A stretch of 16,051 nucleotides of DNA from positions 1 to 16,051 of the forward strand of contig JAPDJB010000082.1 of assembly GCA_029259285.1 (NCBI GenBank). Direction: 5' to 3'. A program made the position numbers and the translations under genes. Numbering within the stretch: the stretch's first letter is position 1; each line of letters begins with the position of its first letter. Shown here one piece after another: positions 7,668 to 14,683 of the stretch. This stretch comes from Candidatus Bathyarchaeota archaeon. Its GTDB lineage: Archaea; Thermoproteota; Bathyarchaeia; TCS64; B23. Below the pieces are notes generated by a model. That model saw only the letters and a list, made by a program, of their open reading frames with translations. It did not search any database and was not told the DNA's origin.

Positions 7668-8829
7668 ATTCAATCCCCCTTAAAACCTCCTCCAGCTCCG
7701 CGATGGAGGCCTCCGTCTTCACCCCCCTCCCATGGATATGGGTTCTCGAAGCCCTATAACCGGCCTCCCTTAGAGCTGAGACCACCAACTCCGTCGGCAG
7801 CGATGAGAGGCCAAGCCTGGAGCAGATGACGTCGATATGATAGAAGGTCGGAGGCAGCTCTGCCTCCTCCATGGAGAGTCTGAGAATCCTGGGAAGCCTC
7901 GAATCCAAGTCCATTCGACCCCGAGCCAAGTGAAGCATCTCCAAGCAGAAATCTGGGTCGGAGAGTGATCCAAGCCATAGGGGGCCTCCAAGCATCATCT
8001 TCGAACCACATCTAGGACAGGCCCTGCTGCTGGGATACTCATGTGAGGCAGCCCTATGGAGGCAGTTGGGGCAGTGGAGGAGATAGCCCAGCTCGCCGAG
8101 GCGCTTATCCGCCTTCCTCGCCCCCTCCTCCAGAAGCGCGTAGAGTCTGATATAGTGATCGGCGGCGTAGCTGAAGAGGGGTGTGGCGGCCACATCATGC
8201 CTCGCCGCCTCCCTAACGAGAGAGCCGACGAGCAGCCGTAGAGCCACCTCATGGCAGTAATCGGTTCTGAGGGGGAGACCCCCATAACGTCTTAGGCAGA
8301 CCTCGGGGTAGAGGCCGCAGAGCGGAGGCATATCGGTGGCCGTCAGGGCGAGTAGGCCTCCATCTCTACAGCTCCTTATGGCGGAGTCTACAAAGGGGAT
8401 CGGCGATCCGAAGGGGTCTACGTCGACGTAGTCGAAGCGTCCATAGGGTCTATCATGAAGAGACAGCAGCAAGTTGGCTTCGAGAAGTCTAACCCTCACA
8501 CGATTAGAGACATCGTTGAGATTTATGTTCCTCTCCGCCAGCTCGACGGCGAGGGGGTTTAGATCCCCCATCACGACCTCGCCCACGCCCTCCGCCTCCA
8601 GGGCTAGCCTTATCCCCCTAACGCCCGTGCCGCACATAGGCTCGCATAGGGTTAGGAGTCTCCCATAACGCCTATGTAGGGCTGAGACGATGAGGATGGC
8701 TGAGTCCCTATTCATCTTCATCCGTGGATTGTAGAAGACCGGCGCCTTAGTCGGCTCATCTACCTCCACGTCTGGGATGAAGATGATCGCCTTACCCTCT
8801 CTAATCCTCCTCGTCGGGAAGGGGAGCAT
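7657..8829 (-). CDS. trm1: tRNA (guanine26-N2/N2)-dimethyltransferase
   Basis: Trm1 (390 residues) forms m2,2G26 in tRNA using SAM. Visible landmarks: a basic N-terminus MLPFPTRRIREG, the VFYNPRMKMNRD segment, SAM-binding EPMCGTGVRG (about 63-72) with MGDLNP downstream, and the Trm1 motif VDPFGSP (137-143) followed by ATDMPPLCG (164-172). A zinc pair, CPNC (253-256) and CPRC (271-274), is typical of archaeal Trm1. The length fits archaeal enzymes (about 380). The frame extends to a TTG at 8853, but a TATA box centred 26 nt from ATG 8829 and the family-typical N-terminus favour that ATG as a leaderless start. The gene is immediately followed by, and overlaps, rlmE. Confidence 0.96.
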   Translation of the reverse strand: MLPFPTRRIREGKAIIFIPDVEVDEPTKAPVFYNPRMKMNRDSAILIVSALHRRYGRLLTLCEPMCGTGVRGIRLALEAEGVGEVVMGDLNPLAVELAERNINLNDVSNRVRVRLLEANLLLSLHDRPYGRFDYVDVDPFGSPIPFVDSAIRSCRDGGLLALTATDMPPLCGLYPEVCLRRYGGLPLRTDYCHEVALRLLVGSLVREAARHDVAATPLFSYAADHYIRLYALLEEGARKADKRLGELGYLLHCPNCLHRAASHEYPSSRACPRCGSKMMLGGPLWLGSLSDPDFCLEMLHLARGRMDLDSRLPRILRLSMEEAELPPTFYHIDVICSRLGLSSLPTELVVSALREAGYRASRTHIHGRGVKTEASIAELEEVLRGIEYER

Positions 8830-8851
8830 CGAGGAGATATGACACTGATCC

Positions 8852-8858
8852 AATATAT
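8852..8858 (-). promoter_or_regulatory. TATA box of the trm1-rlmE operon
   Basis: The minus strand reads GCATATATTG across 8860-8851. Its centre is 26 nt from the trm1 ATG at 8829, predicting a leaderless transcript. The TTG at 8853 lies inside the box and so cannot be translated from this promoter. Confidence 0.55.
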
Positions 8859-8875
8859 GCTTCAGGATGGATACA

Positions 8876-8883
8876 TCTATAAA
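8876..8883 (+). promoter_or_regulatory. TATA box of the zinc-ribbon/MinD-like unit
   Basis: TCTATAAA predicts transcription from about 8906. That is 4 nt before the GTG at 8910, so the purine-rich GAAGGGGG at 8896-8903 would not be in the message. The conflict leaves the true start of the following gene open between GTG 8910 and ATG 8940. Confidence 0.5.
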
Positions 8884-8909
8884 GCTGAAGAATTTGAAGG
8901 GGGAATGTA

Positions 8910-9902
8910 GTGCATAGGGGAGAAGAGGCCCTCTTGGGGATGGATGAGAGAAAACTGCTACGAGATAGAAGGATACAATTATTGATGGGACTCCTCCTTG
9001 GAGGAGTCTCCAGGAGCATCACGCCAATCCTAGATCCCGAGAAGGGGTATAGATACCCAGATGCGGAGAGGATACTCGGCGAGGAGGCTGAGAGACTGCT
9101 GGAGAGATTGGAGACTATAGGGTTATTGAGGAAGGAGCTATGCGGCCTCTTAGCCATCTGCCCGAGATGCGGCTCCACAAGGATCGAGAGAAGCGATGGA
9201 GCATGGAGATGCCTCAAATGTAACGCTCTAGAGGAAAACATAGAATACAAACCACTATACTGTTTCCAGCCGAATCTAGAGAGGGTTAAAAATCTCTCGG
9301 ATCAATTGATCCTGCCAAGAGTCCTCGAGTTTCTACGGGAGAGGGGTTATAGAGCCGAGAGTCCTGGAGAGCTGGTGGGAGAGTCAGGTGTGAAACATAG
9401 CTTCGACGTGGTGGCGAGAGGGCTTAGGGATAATCCCCCCATCATAGTAATCGACGTAGCCCTAACCGATGGGCTGGTTGAGGAGGCGAGGGTGAAGGAG
9501 ATGTTTGCCAAGGTCTATGATGTCAGCCCCTATAAGGCCGTTCTCATAGCGGTTCCAAGATTGGAGGAGGAGGCGAAGAAGCTAGCCGATAGATATGGCA
9601 TCGACGCCATAGAAGCGAGAGGGCTTAAATCGCTGCTGAGGGCATTGCTCAGGACGATTCCACCCGTTGAGGAGGCGGAGTATAGGACGTTGGATGTCAT
9701 GTCCCTATTATCGCTGCCGGATCACCTCAGGAAGACGGCGATGGTTCTCTGCAACCTAGGAGAGGCGACGGCTGAGGAGGTGGCTGAGAGAACCGGTAGG
9801 GCGAGGGCTGTGGAGAGCAGCTACCTCAATCAATTGGTTAGGATGGGATATCTAAAGAAGGAGAGAAGGGGGAGGAGGGTTCTCTTCTCCATCGTCTCGT
9901 AG
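8910..9902 (+). CDS. Zinc-ribbon, nuclease-fold-like and winged-helix protein (TackOD1-like)
   Basis: This 330-residue protein was not assigned with certainty. Residues 1-80 are helical. A four-cysteine zinc ribbon follows (Cys84-x2-Cys87, Cys101-x2-Cys104), in a context resembling the thaumarchaeal TackOD1 metal-binding domain. Residues about 130-245 look like a restriction-endonuclease-type alpha/beta fold: VLEFLRERGYRAE, then KHSFDVVAR (Asp166), then IIVIDVAL (Asp182). The usual catalytic lysine after the second acidic strand is not seen, so it may bind but not cut DNA. Residues about 262-328 form a C-terminal winged helix ending in a basic wing (KKERRGRRV). Start GTG 8910 or ATG 8940. The stop codon abuts the MinD-like gene, implying a functional pair. 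A DNA-binding partner or regulator is the most likely role. Confidence 0.7.
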   Translation: MHRGEEALLGMDERKLLRDRRIQLLMGLLLGGVSRSITPILDPEKGYRYPDAERILGEEAERLLERLETIGLLRKELCGLLAICPRCGSTRIERSDGAWRCLKCNALEENIEYKPLYCFQPNLERVKNLSDQLILPRVLEFLRERGYRAESPGELVGESGVKHSFDVVARGLRDNPPIIVIDVALTDGLVEEARVKEMFAKVYDVSPYKAVLIAVPRLEEEAKKLADRYGIDAIEARGLKSLLRALLRTIPPVEEAEYRTLDVMSLLSLPDHLRKTAMVLCNLGEATAEEVAERTGRARAVESSYLNQLVRMGYLKKERRGRRVLFSIVS

Positions 9903-9911
9903 GTGACACCC

Positions 9912-10682
9912 ATGAAGGCCATATCGATACACTCAAGTAGGGGTGGAACCGGTAAGACGCTTCTATCCTTCAACATAGCAGCTGTCTACGCCTCAGAGGG
10001 AAGGAGTGTATCCCTATTAGACTTCGACTTCCGAGCTCCAAGCCTCTCGACACTCTTCGGAGTTGAGAGGAGGAGATGGCTGAACGACTATCTAAATGGG
10101 GAGGCGGAGGTTGAGGACGTCATAGTAGACCTATCCGACAGGCTGGGCGTAAGGGGGAGGCTCCTAGTGGGCTTCGCAAACCCTGAGATGGAGGCGATGA
10201 GGGAGATCGCCAGGAAGGATAGGAGATGGCAGACGAGGGCCCTTAGGAGGATGATGAGGCTGAAGGAAGGGCTGAGGGAGATGGGCGTCGAAACCGTGAT
10301 CTTCGACACAAGCCCTGGAATCCACTACTCCTCCGTCAACGCCATAGTCTCCTCGGACATCTCCCTCCTCATCTCAACGATGGATATCGTAGACCTTGAG
10401 GGGGTTCAGAGGCTGATAAGAGACCTCTATGAGGCCTTCGAGAAGAGGGTTTACATCATCATCAATAAGGCCATACCCTACGAGATGGCCACCAGGGAGA
10501 GGAGGGAGATGCTGGTTGCTAGGATCAGCAGATACTTCAAGCATCCCCTCCTCGCCATAATACCCTGCTACTGCGACCTACTACTACAGAGCTCTAGGAG
10601 AAGGCCCTTCATTCTCGAGAAGGGGGAGCACCCCTTCTCGAGAGTTGTGAGGGAGATCGCGCACCGCCTAGACCACCTCTAG
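9912..10682 (+). CDS. MinD/ParA-type deviant Walker ATPase
   Basis: This 256-residue P-loop ATPase is of the SIMIBI MinD/ParA class, which position or switch partners through ATP-dependent dimers. The Walker A is HSSRGGTGKT (7-16); the signature lysine that normally precedes GG is arginine (Arg10), while Lys15-Thr16 are kept. LLDFDFRAPS (about 36-45) is the switch I/Walker A' region and VIFDTSPG (129-136, Asp132) is Walker B. No membrane-targeting C-terminal amphipathic helix is obvious. GTG 9903 is in frame, but ATG 9912 has AGGTGA at 9901-9906 at proper spacing. It sits directly after the zinc-ribbon/winged-helix gene, so that protein is the probable partner, rather than a chromosome-segregation ParB. 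Confidence 0.88.
   Translation: MKAISIHSSRGGTGKTLLSFNIAAVYASEGRSVSLLDFDFRAPSLSTLFGVERRRWLNDYLNGEAEVEDVIVDLSDRLGVRGRLLVGFANPEMEAMREIARKDRRWQTRALRRMMRLKEGLREMGVETVIFDTSPGIHYSSVNAIVSSDISLLISTMDIVDLEGVQRLIRDLYEAFEKRVYIIINKAIPYEMATRERREMLVARISRYFKHPLLAIIPCYCDLLLQSSRRRPFILEKGEHPFSRVVREIAHRLDHL
10613..10643. repeat. 13-bp-arm inverted repeat inside the MinD-like gene end
   Basis: TCTCGAGAAGGGG at 10613-10625 and its exact reverse complement at 10631-10643 are separated by five bases. The element lies about 40 bp before the stop codon and 36 bp beyond the 3' end of the convergent padR gene. It could fold into a stable hairpin in either transcript. No T-run follows on either strand, so a classical intrinsic terminator is not supported. 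Confidence 0.7.
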
Positions 10683-11002
10683 AGGTCTAGGGCCTCCCTC
10701 ACCACCTCCCTGAAACGCCGCATATAGGCCCTGCCCCTACTCGTAAGCTGATAGACCTTCCTCCGCCTGCCGCCCACATGGACATCAAAGCCCTCCACCA
10801 TCCCCCTCCTCTCAAGGGATGAGAGGAGAGGATAGAGGACGGGAGGACCGACCCTCAGGCCATAGCGATCCCTGAGGATCTCCATCAATCTATAACCCCA
10901 CCGCGGCTCTTCGTCTATCAATCGGAGAAGGAATATATCAAGGAAAGCCCTATAGAGCCTTCTCCGGAGATCATTCCCGATATTGCAGTCATCGCTGAGC
11001 AT
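10679..11002 (-). CDS. PadR family transcriptional regulator
   Basis: This 107-residue winged-helix regulator is of the PadR type. The family pattern is complete: an N-terminal helix FLDIFLLRLIDEEPRWGYRL, then the recognition region GLRVGPPVLYPLLSSLERRGMV, and the wing VGGRRRKVYQLTSRGR, followed by a short dimerisation helix (a PadR-s2 style short form). ATG 11002 matches a leaderless message from the TATA box at 11024-11031. It is divergent from the GT2/archaeosortase operon across about 150 bp and overlaps the convergent MinD-like gene by 4 bp. Regulation of the divergent surface operon is the natural hypothesis. The ligand is unknown. Confidence 0.93.
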   Translation of the reverse strand: MLSDDCNIGNDLRRRLYRAFLDIFLLRLIDEEPRWGYRLMEILRDRYGLRVGPPVLYPLLSSLERRGMVEGFDVHVGGRRRKVYQLTSRGRAYMRRFREVVREALDL

Positions 11003-11023
11003 CTAGGATAATAACATCAATCT

Positions 11024-11031
11024 AATATAAA
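11024..11031 (-). promoter_or_regulatory. TATA box of padR
   Basis: The minus strand reads TTTATATT here, centred about 26 nt upstream of the ATG at 11002. The predicted padR transcript is leaderless, which fits the absence of a Shine-Dalgarno sequence. Confidence 0.6.
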
Positions 11032-11099
11032 TTGGGGATAGGAATCCAAATCCATAACTCGACTATGAAGATGGAATTCTAAACCGTGTCTTCGATACA

Positions 11100-11107
11100 T
11101 TTAAATA
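11100..11107 (+). promoter_or_regulatory. TATA box of the GT2/archaeosortase operon
   Basis: TTTAAATA, a strong archaeal-type box, predicts a start near 11129 and a leader of about 23 nt to ATG 11152. It excludes the GTG at 11086, which is in frame but lies upstream of the box. Confidence 0.6.
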
Positions 11108-11131
11108 GGCATTGGGAGGGTCAACCTCGAA

Positions 11132-11151
11132 TATATCGAAGAAGCGATATA
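11132..11151. promoter_or_regulatory. Inverted repeat TATATCG-N6-CGATATA, candidate PadR operator
   Basis: TATATCG (11132-11138) and its perfect complement CGATATA (11145-11151) flank six bases and end exactly one base before the GT2 ATG. The element begins at about +4 of the predicted transcript, where a bound dimer would block the polymerase. A CGATA half-site also occurs at 11093-11097, just upstream of the TATA box. PadR operators are inverted repeats of this general size, but no family consensus matches it exactly. Confidence 0.5.
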
Positions 11152-13374
11152 ATGTACACTCGTTCAACACAGCTACAGGTTGAGGCGAATGGGGGAATGG
11201 CGCTGACGGTCGTCGCTGGTCAAGTCTTCTCCTACATAGCCTTAGCCTTCGGCATCTTCTTCTTCCTCTACGCAGCCAAATATTATGTCGCAACGCTGCT
11301 AGCCCTCTTCGGAGGGGGGAGGGAAGCCGTAAACGATGTGAATCGCCTGAGAGATGGCGGCGTAAATGGGGGGAGGGAGCCCTTCATCTCCATCCACCTC
11401 CCCTTCTATAATGAGAGGAATGTTGCTAGGCGCATCATAGAGGCCTGTTTAAACCTCGACTACACGAATTATGAGATAATAGTCGTCGACGACTCGACGG
11501 ATGAGACGGTTGAGATATTGAAGGAGATCGGTGTCAAGAGGAGGAAGCCTCTCCCCGCCATCAAGGTGATCCACAGGAGGGATCGAAGTGGATTTAAGGG
11601 GGGAGCCCTCGCCGTCGCCCTACAACACATGGATCCGAGAGCGGAGTATGTCGTCGTCTTCGACGCGGACTTCATACCTCCACGGGACATCCTCAAGAGG
11701 TTTCTCTGGTACTTCGGGGAGGGAGGGGAGGAGGCGCCGTGGAGGAACAACCATAGATTCGCAGATAGGATACTCGGCTACTTCGCCAATAACCATAGGA
11801 ATGGAGGCTCCAGTATAATCGAGCGGGTTGAGGAGTGGTATAGGCGTAGGCGCATCGCGGCCGTTCAGGGCTACCAGCTTCACCATCTAAACAAGAGGGA
11901 GAACTGGATTACGAGGGGCGTCAGAACGGAGTTCAGTGGTAGCTACATGGTGGAGAGGGTCGCCGAGGAGTTCTTCGGAGCCATGAAGATGATCGCTGGA
12001 AGCGTCTACATGATCAGGGCAGACGTCCTCAGGGAGCTGGGTTGGACGACGAGCCTCACCGAGGATTGGGAGCTGACGGTGAGGCTCTACCTCGCGGGAT
12101 ATAAGGTCGTCTATACGCCGTTGATCCAGGCTCCAGCTGAGATTCCGACGACGATAATGAGGCTTGTCCGGCAGCGGATGCGATGGGCCGAGGGACACAC
12201 CTACGTCGTCAAGAAATATTTCTGGCGTGTCCTCAGGTCTCCGACGCTGACGTGGAGGGAGAAGTTGGAGTTCCTCTACTTCTCCCCCTACTATCTCCAA
12301 TCCTTCTTCTTCCTCATCGGCACCATCTCCTGGATGATCGCCGAGATGCTACATCAGCATCCCTGGTTCTGGACGGCCACCTTCGGCTGGTGCCTCATCC
12401 TCAGCAACCTTTTCGCCCTCCCCCTCATGGGACTGACCGGCCTCCTTATGGAGCGTAGCGCCTTAGAGGACTTTCCAGGCCTCCTCTCCTTCATCGCCCT
12501 CAGCTACGTCATTGCCCCCTTCCAGGCCTACGCCGCCCTCCGAGGCCTATTAGAGAGGGAGGAGGGACTCTGGTTCAGAACCTTCAAGACGGGGAGAATC
12601 ACGGATCGCATCCTCAGCGTTAGGCTGAGACGACTCTTCGGATGGGTTCTACCAAGGAGGAGATCCAGCGGGGAGGGGAGAGCCGAGAGGAGGGAGGGGA
12701 GAGGGGCGCCCATCTCATCCATCATCTTCCTAATCCTACTCTCCTCCCTCATCGCCTGGATAACCATCTCCGTCAGGGCTCAGAGCGGTGGGGAGGCCCA
12801 ACATACTGCTCTAGTTGTAACGAGGTCTGAGTCAACCTCAGTCAACGGCGTCGACTCCATCCTACTATTAACCCGCCTGGGGGAGGCCGCCCCGATGAGG
12901 GGTGAAGCCGAGTTCAGATATTCCGGCGATGGATGGGAGAGGGCTTGGAGACTGCTATTGGAGAGGCCGCTGGAGGAGGATTTCAAGCTGGAGGGGAGAA
13001 GCCTCATCCACCTGGAGCTGAGCGCCGACGCCCACCGCCAGGCCTACATCGAGGTGAGGATTCTGGAGGTAGATGAGGAGGGGAGGGTGAAGCCCATAGC
13101 CTCTGCGGGGAGGGTGAATGTGGAACTCTCAAACCAGCCCCTCAGAGTGAGCCTAGCCACCGATCCCGTCAGCGCCAGAAGAATCGAGCGGGGCCATACA
13201 CTGCTGGTGGAGATATGGCTGAGGGGAGAATCCGGCGTCTACCATCTCCACTACGGCTCCGATGGCACCAGAGTGGAGTTTCCAGGCATAATAGTCCCCG
13301 AGAAGTCGCTGCCCCTCCTCCCCATCGCCCCCCTCATACCTGTAGCTGTGTTGAAGATGAGGAGAAGGGGGTGA
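11152..13374 (+). CDS. Membrane GT2 glycosyltransferase with C-terminal sorting-type module
   Basis: This 740-residue polytopic membrane glycosyltransferase has an N-terminal membrane helix (about 17-50) and a cytosolic GT2 domain with VVDDS (111-115), the metal-binding FDAD (170-173), TEDW (303-306) and the processive-synthase motif QRMRW (341-345), as in cellulose and hyaluronan synthases. Membrane segments follow (about 380-464), then a basic cytosolic stretch. The unusual part is the end: a membrane helix (521-540), an extracytoplasmic beta-rich domain (543-713), FPGIIVPEK (710-718), a hydrophobic stretch (719-735) and RRR. The same module ends the two downstream sortases. ATG 11152 is chosen from the TATA position; there is no clear Shine-Dalgarno. 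The likely product is a polysaccharide made from a nucleotide sugar and exported; the sugar is unknown. Confidence 0.88.
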   Translation: MYTRSTQLQVEANGGMALTVVAGQVFSYIALAFGIFFFLYAAKYYVATLLALFGGGREAVNDVNRLRDGGVNGGREPFISIHLPFYNERNVARRIIEACLNLDYTNYEIIVVDDSTDETVEILKEIGVKRRKPLPAIKVIHRRDRSGFKGGALAVALQHMDPRAEYVVVFDADFIPPRDILKRFLWYFGEGGEEAPWRNNHRFADRILGYFANNHRNGGSSIIERVEEWYRRRRIAAVQGYQLHHLNKRENWITRGVRTEFSGSYMVERVAEEFFGAMKMIAGSVYMIRADVLRELGWTTSLTEDWELTVRLYLAGYKVVYTPLIQAPAEIPTTIMRLVRQRMRWAEGHTYVVKKYFWRVLRSPTLTWREKLEFLYFSPYYLQSFFFLIGTISWMIAEMLHQHPWFWTATFGWCLILSNLFALPLMGLTGLLMERSALEDFPGLLSFIALSYVIAPFQAYAALRGLLEREEGLWFRTFKTGRITDRILSVRLRRLFGWVLPRRRSSGEGRAERREGRGAPISSIIFLILLSSLIAWITISVRAQSGGEAQHTALVVTRSESTSVNGVDSILLLTRLGEAAPMRGEAEFRYSGDGWERAWRLLLERPLEEDFKLEGRSLIHLELSADAHRQAYIEVRILEVDEEGRVKPIASAGRVNVELSNQPLRVSLATDPVSARRIERGHTLLVEIWLRGESGVYHLHYGSDGTRVEFPGIIVPEKSLPLLPIAPLIPVAVLKMRRRG

Positions 13375-13381
13375 GTCGAGG

Positions 13382-14683
13382 ATGAGGAATGGATTCGGAG
13401 CTAAAAGCCTCCTCTTATGGGTTCTCCTCCTATCCCTAACCCTAATCCCACTCATAGGCACCATGAATGACCTCATGGCCAAGGCCGCAGCCCTCATAGG
13501 ACTCGACGACTTCATAGAGACCAATATATCGCCGCAGATGGCTGTGACGGTTGCCGCCCTACTCACCTACGTCTTCGGCATAGAGGCCACCGCCTCAGGC
13601 CCCTCCATCTACCTGACGGAACACCAACTCCCATATAGGCTGATCCTAGATTGGAACTGCGTTGGGTGGCAGAGCCTGCTACTCCTCCTCGTAAGCCTCT
13701 TGACCGGCCTTCAGGGAGATCACTCAAGGCTCAGCCGATGGAAATGCATCATCCTAGGCCTCTTAAACGTAGCCCTGCTAAACCTCTTAAGGGTGTCCCT
13801 CGACGCCCTAATCCTAGAGGCCTACGGCCCCACCATAGCCATCGCCTTCCACGACTATGCCACACTTCCATTAACCTTCCTATGGCTAGCCGGCTTCTGG
13901 TATATCTCAACGAACTACATCCTCACGCCGAGGAGAAGCGTGAAAGCCATCAGCCCCAGAGTTCTCATCGACTTCCTCCTAGGCCGTAGAACCCTCAGCG
14001 TCGCCACCATGGCCATCATCCTCCTCTCCATCTTCCTCGGGGGGCTGGCCCTCCTCTCCACTAAGGTGGCCGCCGAGGAGGATCCAACAAAACTGAGCTT
14101 CGAGTGGTTCCCAAATCCCGTAACCGTCTGCAACATCACTACAAACCGAGTGATGACTCATCCAGACTACACCGATCTAAATGACACCGCCAAAGCAGAC
14201 GCCTACACCGCCTCGGAGACCGGAATGAGGAGGATATGGGAGTTCTATCTCTACGGCCCCCTCGAGGAGAACTACACGATGCAGGGCCTCGTAACCTACG
14301 CTGTCTGGCTTAAGGGATCAGTTATCCTAGAGAGGTCACGCCTCGTCTTCACCATCTATGAAGTCGATGAGGAGGGCGATGAGACCCAAGTGAGGAGGGA
14401 TTGGACCCCCATCATCCTCACCCCCACCCCAGCGAGGATCATCCTAGTCAGGACGCACTCCTCTCCCTACACCTTCGAGGAGGGGCATACCATCAAGCTG
14501 GCCATCGACCTCTATGTCAAGGCTGGTCGAACCTACACCCTCTACTATGACTCGCAGAGTCGATGGTCCTACCTCCAACTGCCAGGCATAGTCGTCCCAG
14601 AGAAGGCGTTGGGACTCCTCCTTCTGGCGCCGTTGATCCCGAGGGCGATGAACACGAGGGGGAGAGACGATGAGAAGGATTAA
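13382..14683 (+). CDS. Archaeosortase/exosortase family protein with C-terminal substrate-like module (copy 1)
   Basis: This is a 433-residue membrane protein. The sortase part (1-185) has several membrane helices and the three expected catalytic residues: Cys93 in DWNCVGWQS, Arg137 in NLLRVS and His157 in FHDYATLP. Such enzymes act on the outer face as transpeptidases that cut a C-terminal sorting signal. After LLGRR comes a hydrophobic segment (206-226, SVATMAIILLS...) ending in KVAA, then an extracytoplasmic domain (about 232-400) with sequons at Asn251, Asn267 and Asn297. It finishes with LPGIVVPEK (400-408), a short hydrophobic stretch and a charged tail. The family normally stops after the sortase domain, so the added half is odd. 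ATG 13382 has GGGGGTGAG just upstream; the gene starts 7 bp after the GT2 gene and overlaps the next. Confidence 0.85.
   Translation: MRNGFGAKSLLLWVLLLSLTLIPLIGTMNDLMAKAAALIGLDDFIETNISPQMAVTVAALLTYVFGIEATASGPSIYLTEHQLPYRLILDWNCVGWQSLLLLLVSLLTGLQGDHSRLSRWKCIILGLLNVALLNLLRVSLDALILEAYGPTIAIAFHDYATLPLTFLWLAGFWYISTNYILTPRRSVKAISPRVLIDFLLGRRTLSVATMAIILLSIFLGGLALLSTKVAAEEDPTKLSFEWFPNPVTVCNITTNRVMTHPDYTDLNDTAKADAYTASETGMRRIWEFYLYGPLEENYTMQGLVTYAVWLKGSVILERSRLVFTIYEVDEEGDETQVRRDWTPIILTPTPARIILVRTHSSPYTFEEGHTIKLAIDLYVKAGRTYTLYYDSQSRWSYLQLPGIVVPEKALGLLLLAPLIPRAMNTRGRDDEKD
13995..14022 (+). repeat. 28-bp direct repeat, copy in first sortase gene
   Basis: These 28 bases are identical to 15271-15298 and encode the SVATMAIIL start of the hydrophobic segment that opens the accessory module. 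The identity is much higher than over the rest of the two genes, which suggests recent duplication, gene conversion or strong constraint here. Confidence 0.9.

Noticed and set aside
8989..9008. 9-bp palindrome with a 2-bp centre in the zinc-ribbon gene
   Set aside because: It is inside coding sequence about 80 bp from the start with no promoter nearby; the loop is too short for an RNA hairpin and the bases suit the codon bias.
9912..10682. ParA of a partition system with a plasmid or prophage
   Set aside because: No ParB, centromere-like repeats, integrase or phage genes are nearby; the neighbours are chromosomal housekeeping genes.
10806..10828. 8-bp inverted repeat CTCCTCTC-N7-GAGAGGAG inside padR
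   Set aside because: Short, within coding sequence, and built from the purine/pyrimidine-rich codons common throughout the window.
11086..11151. GTG 11086 as the start of the GT2 protein
   Set aside because: It lies upstream of the TATA box and the added 22 residues are hydrophilic and not needed for the membrane or GT2 domain.
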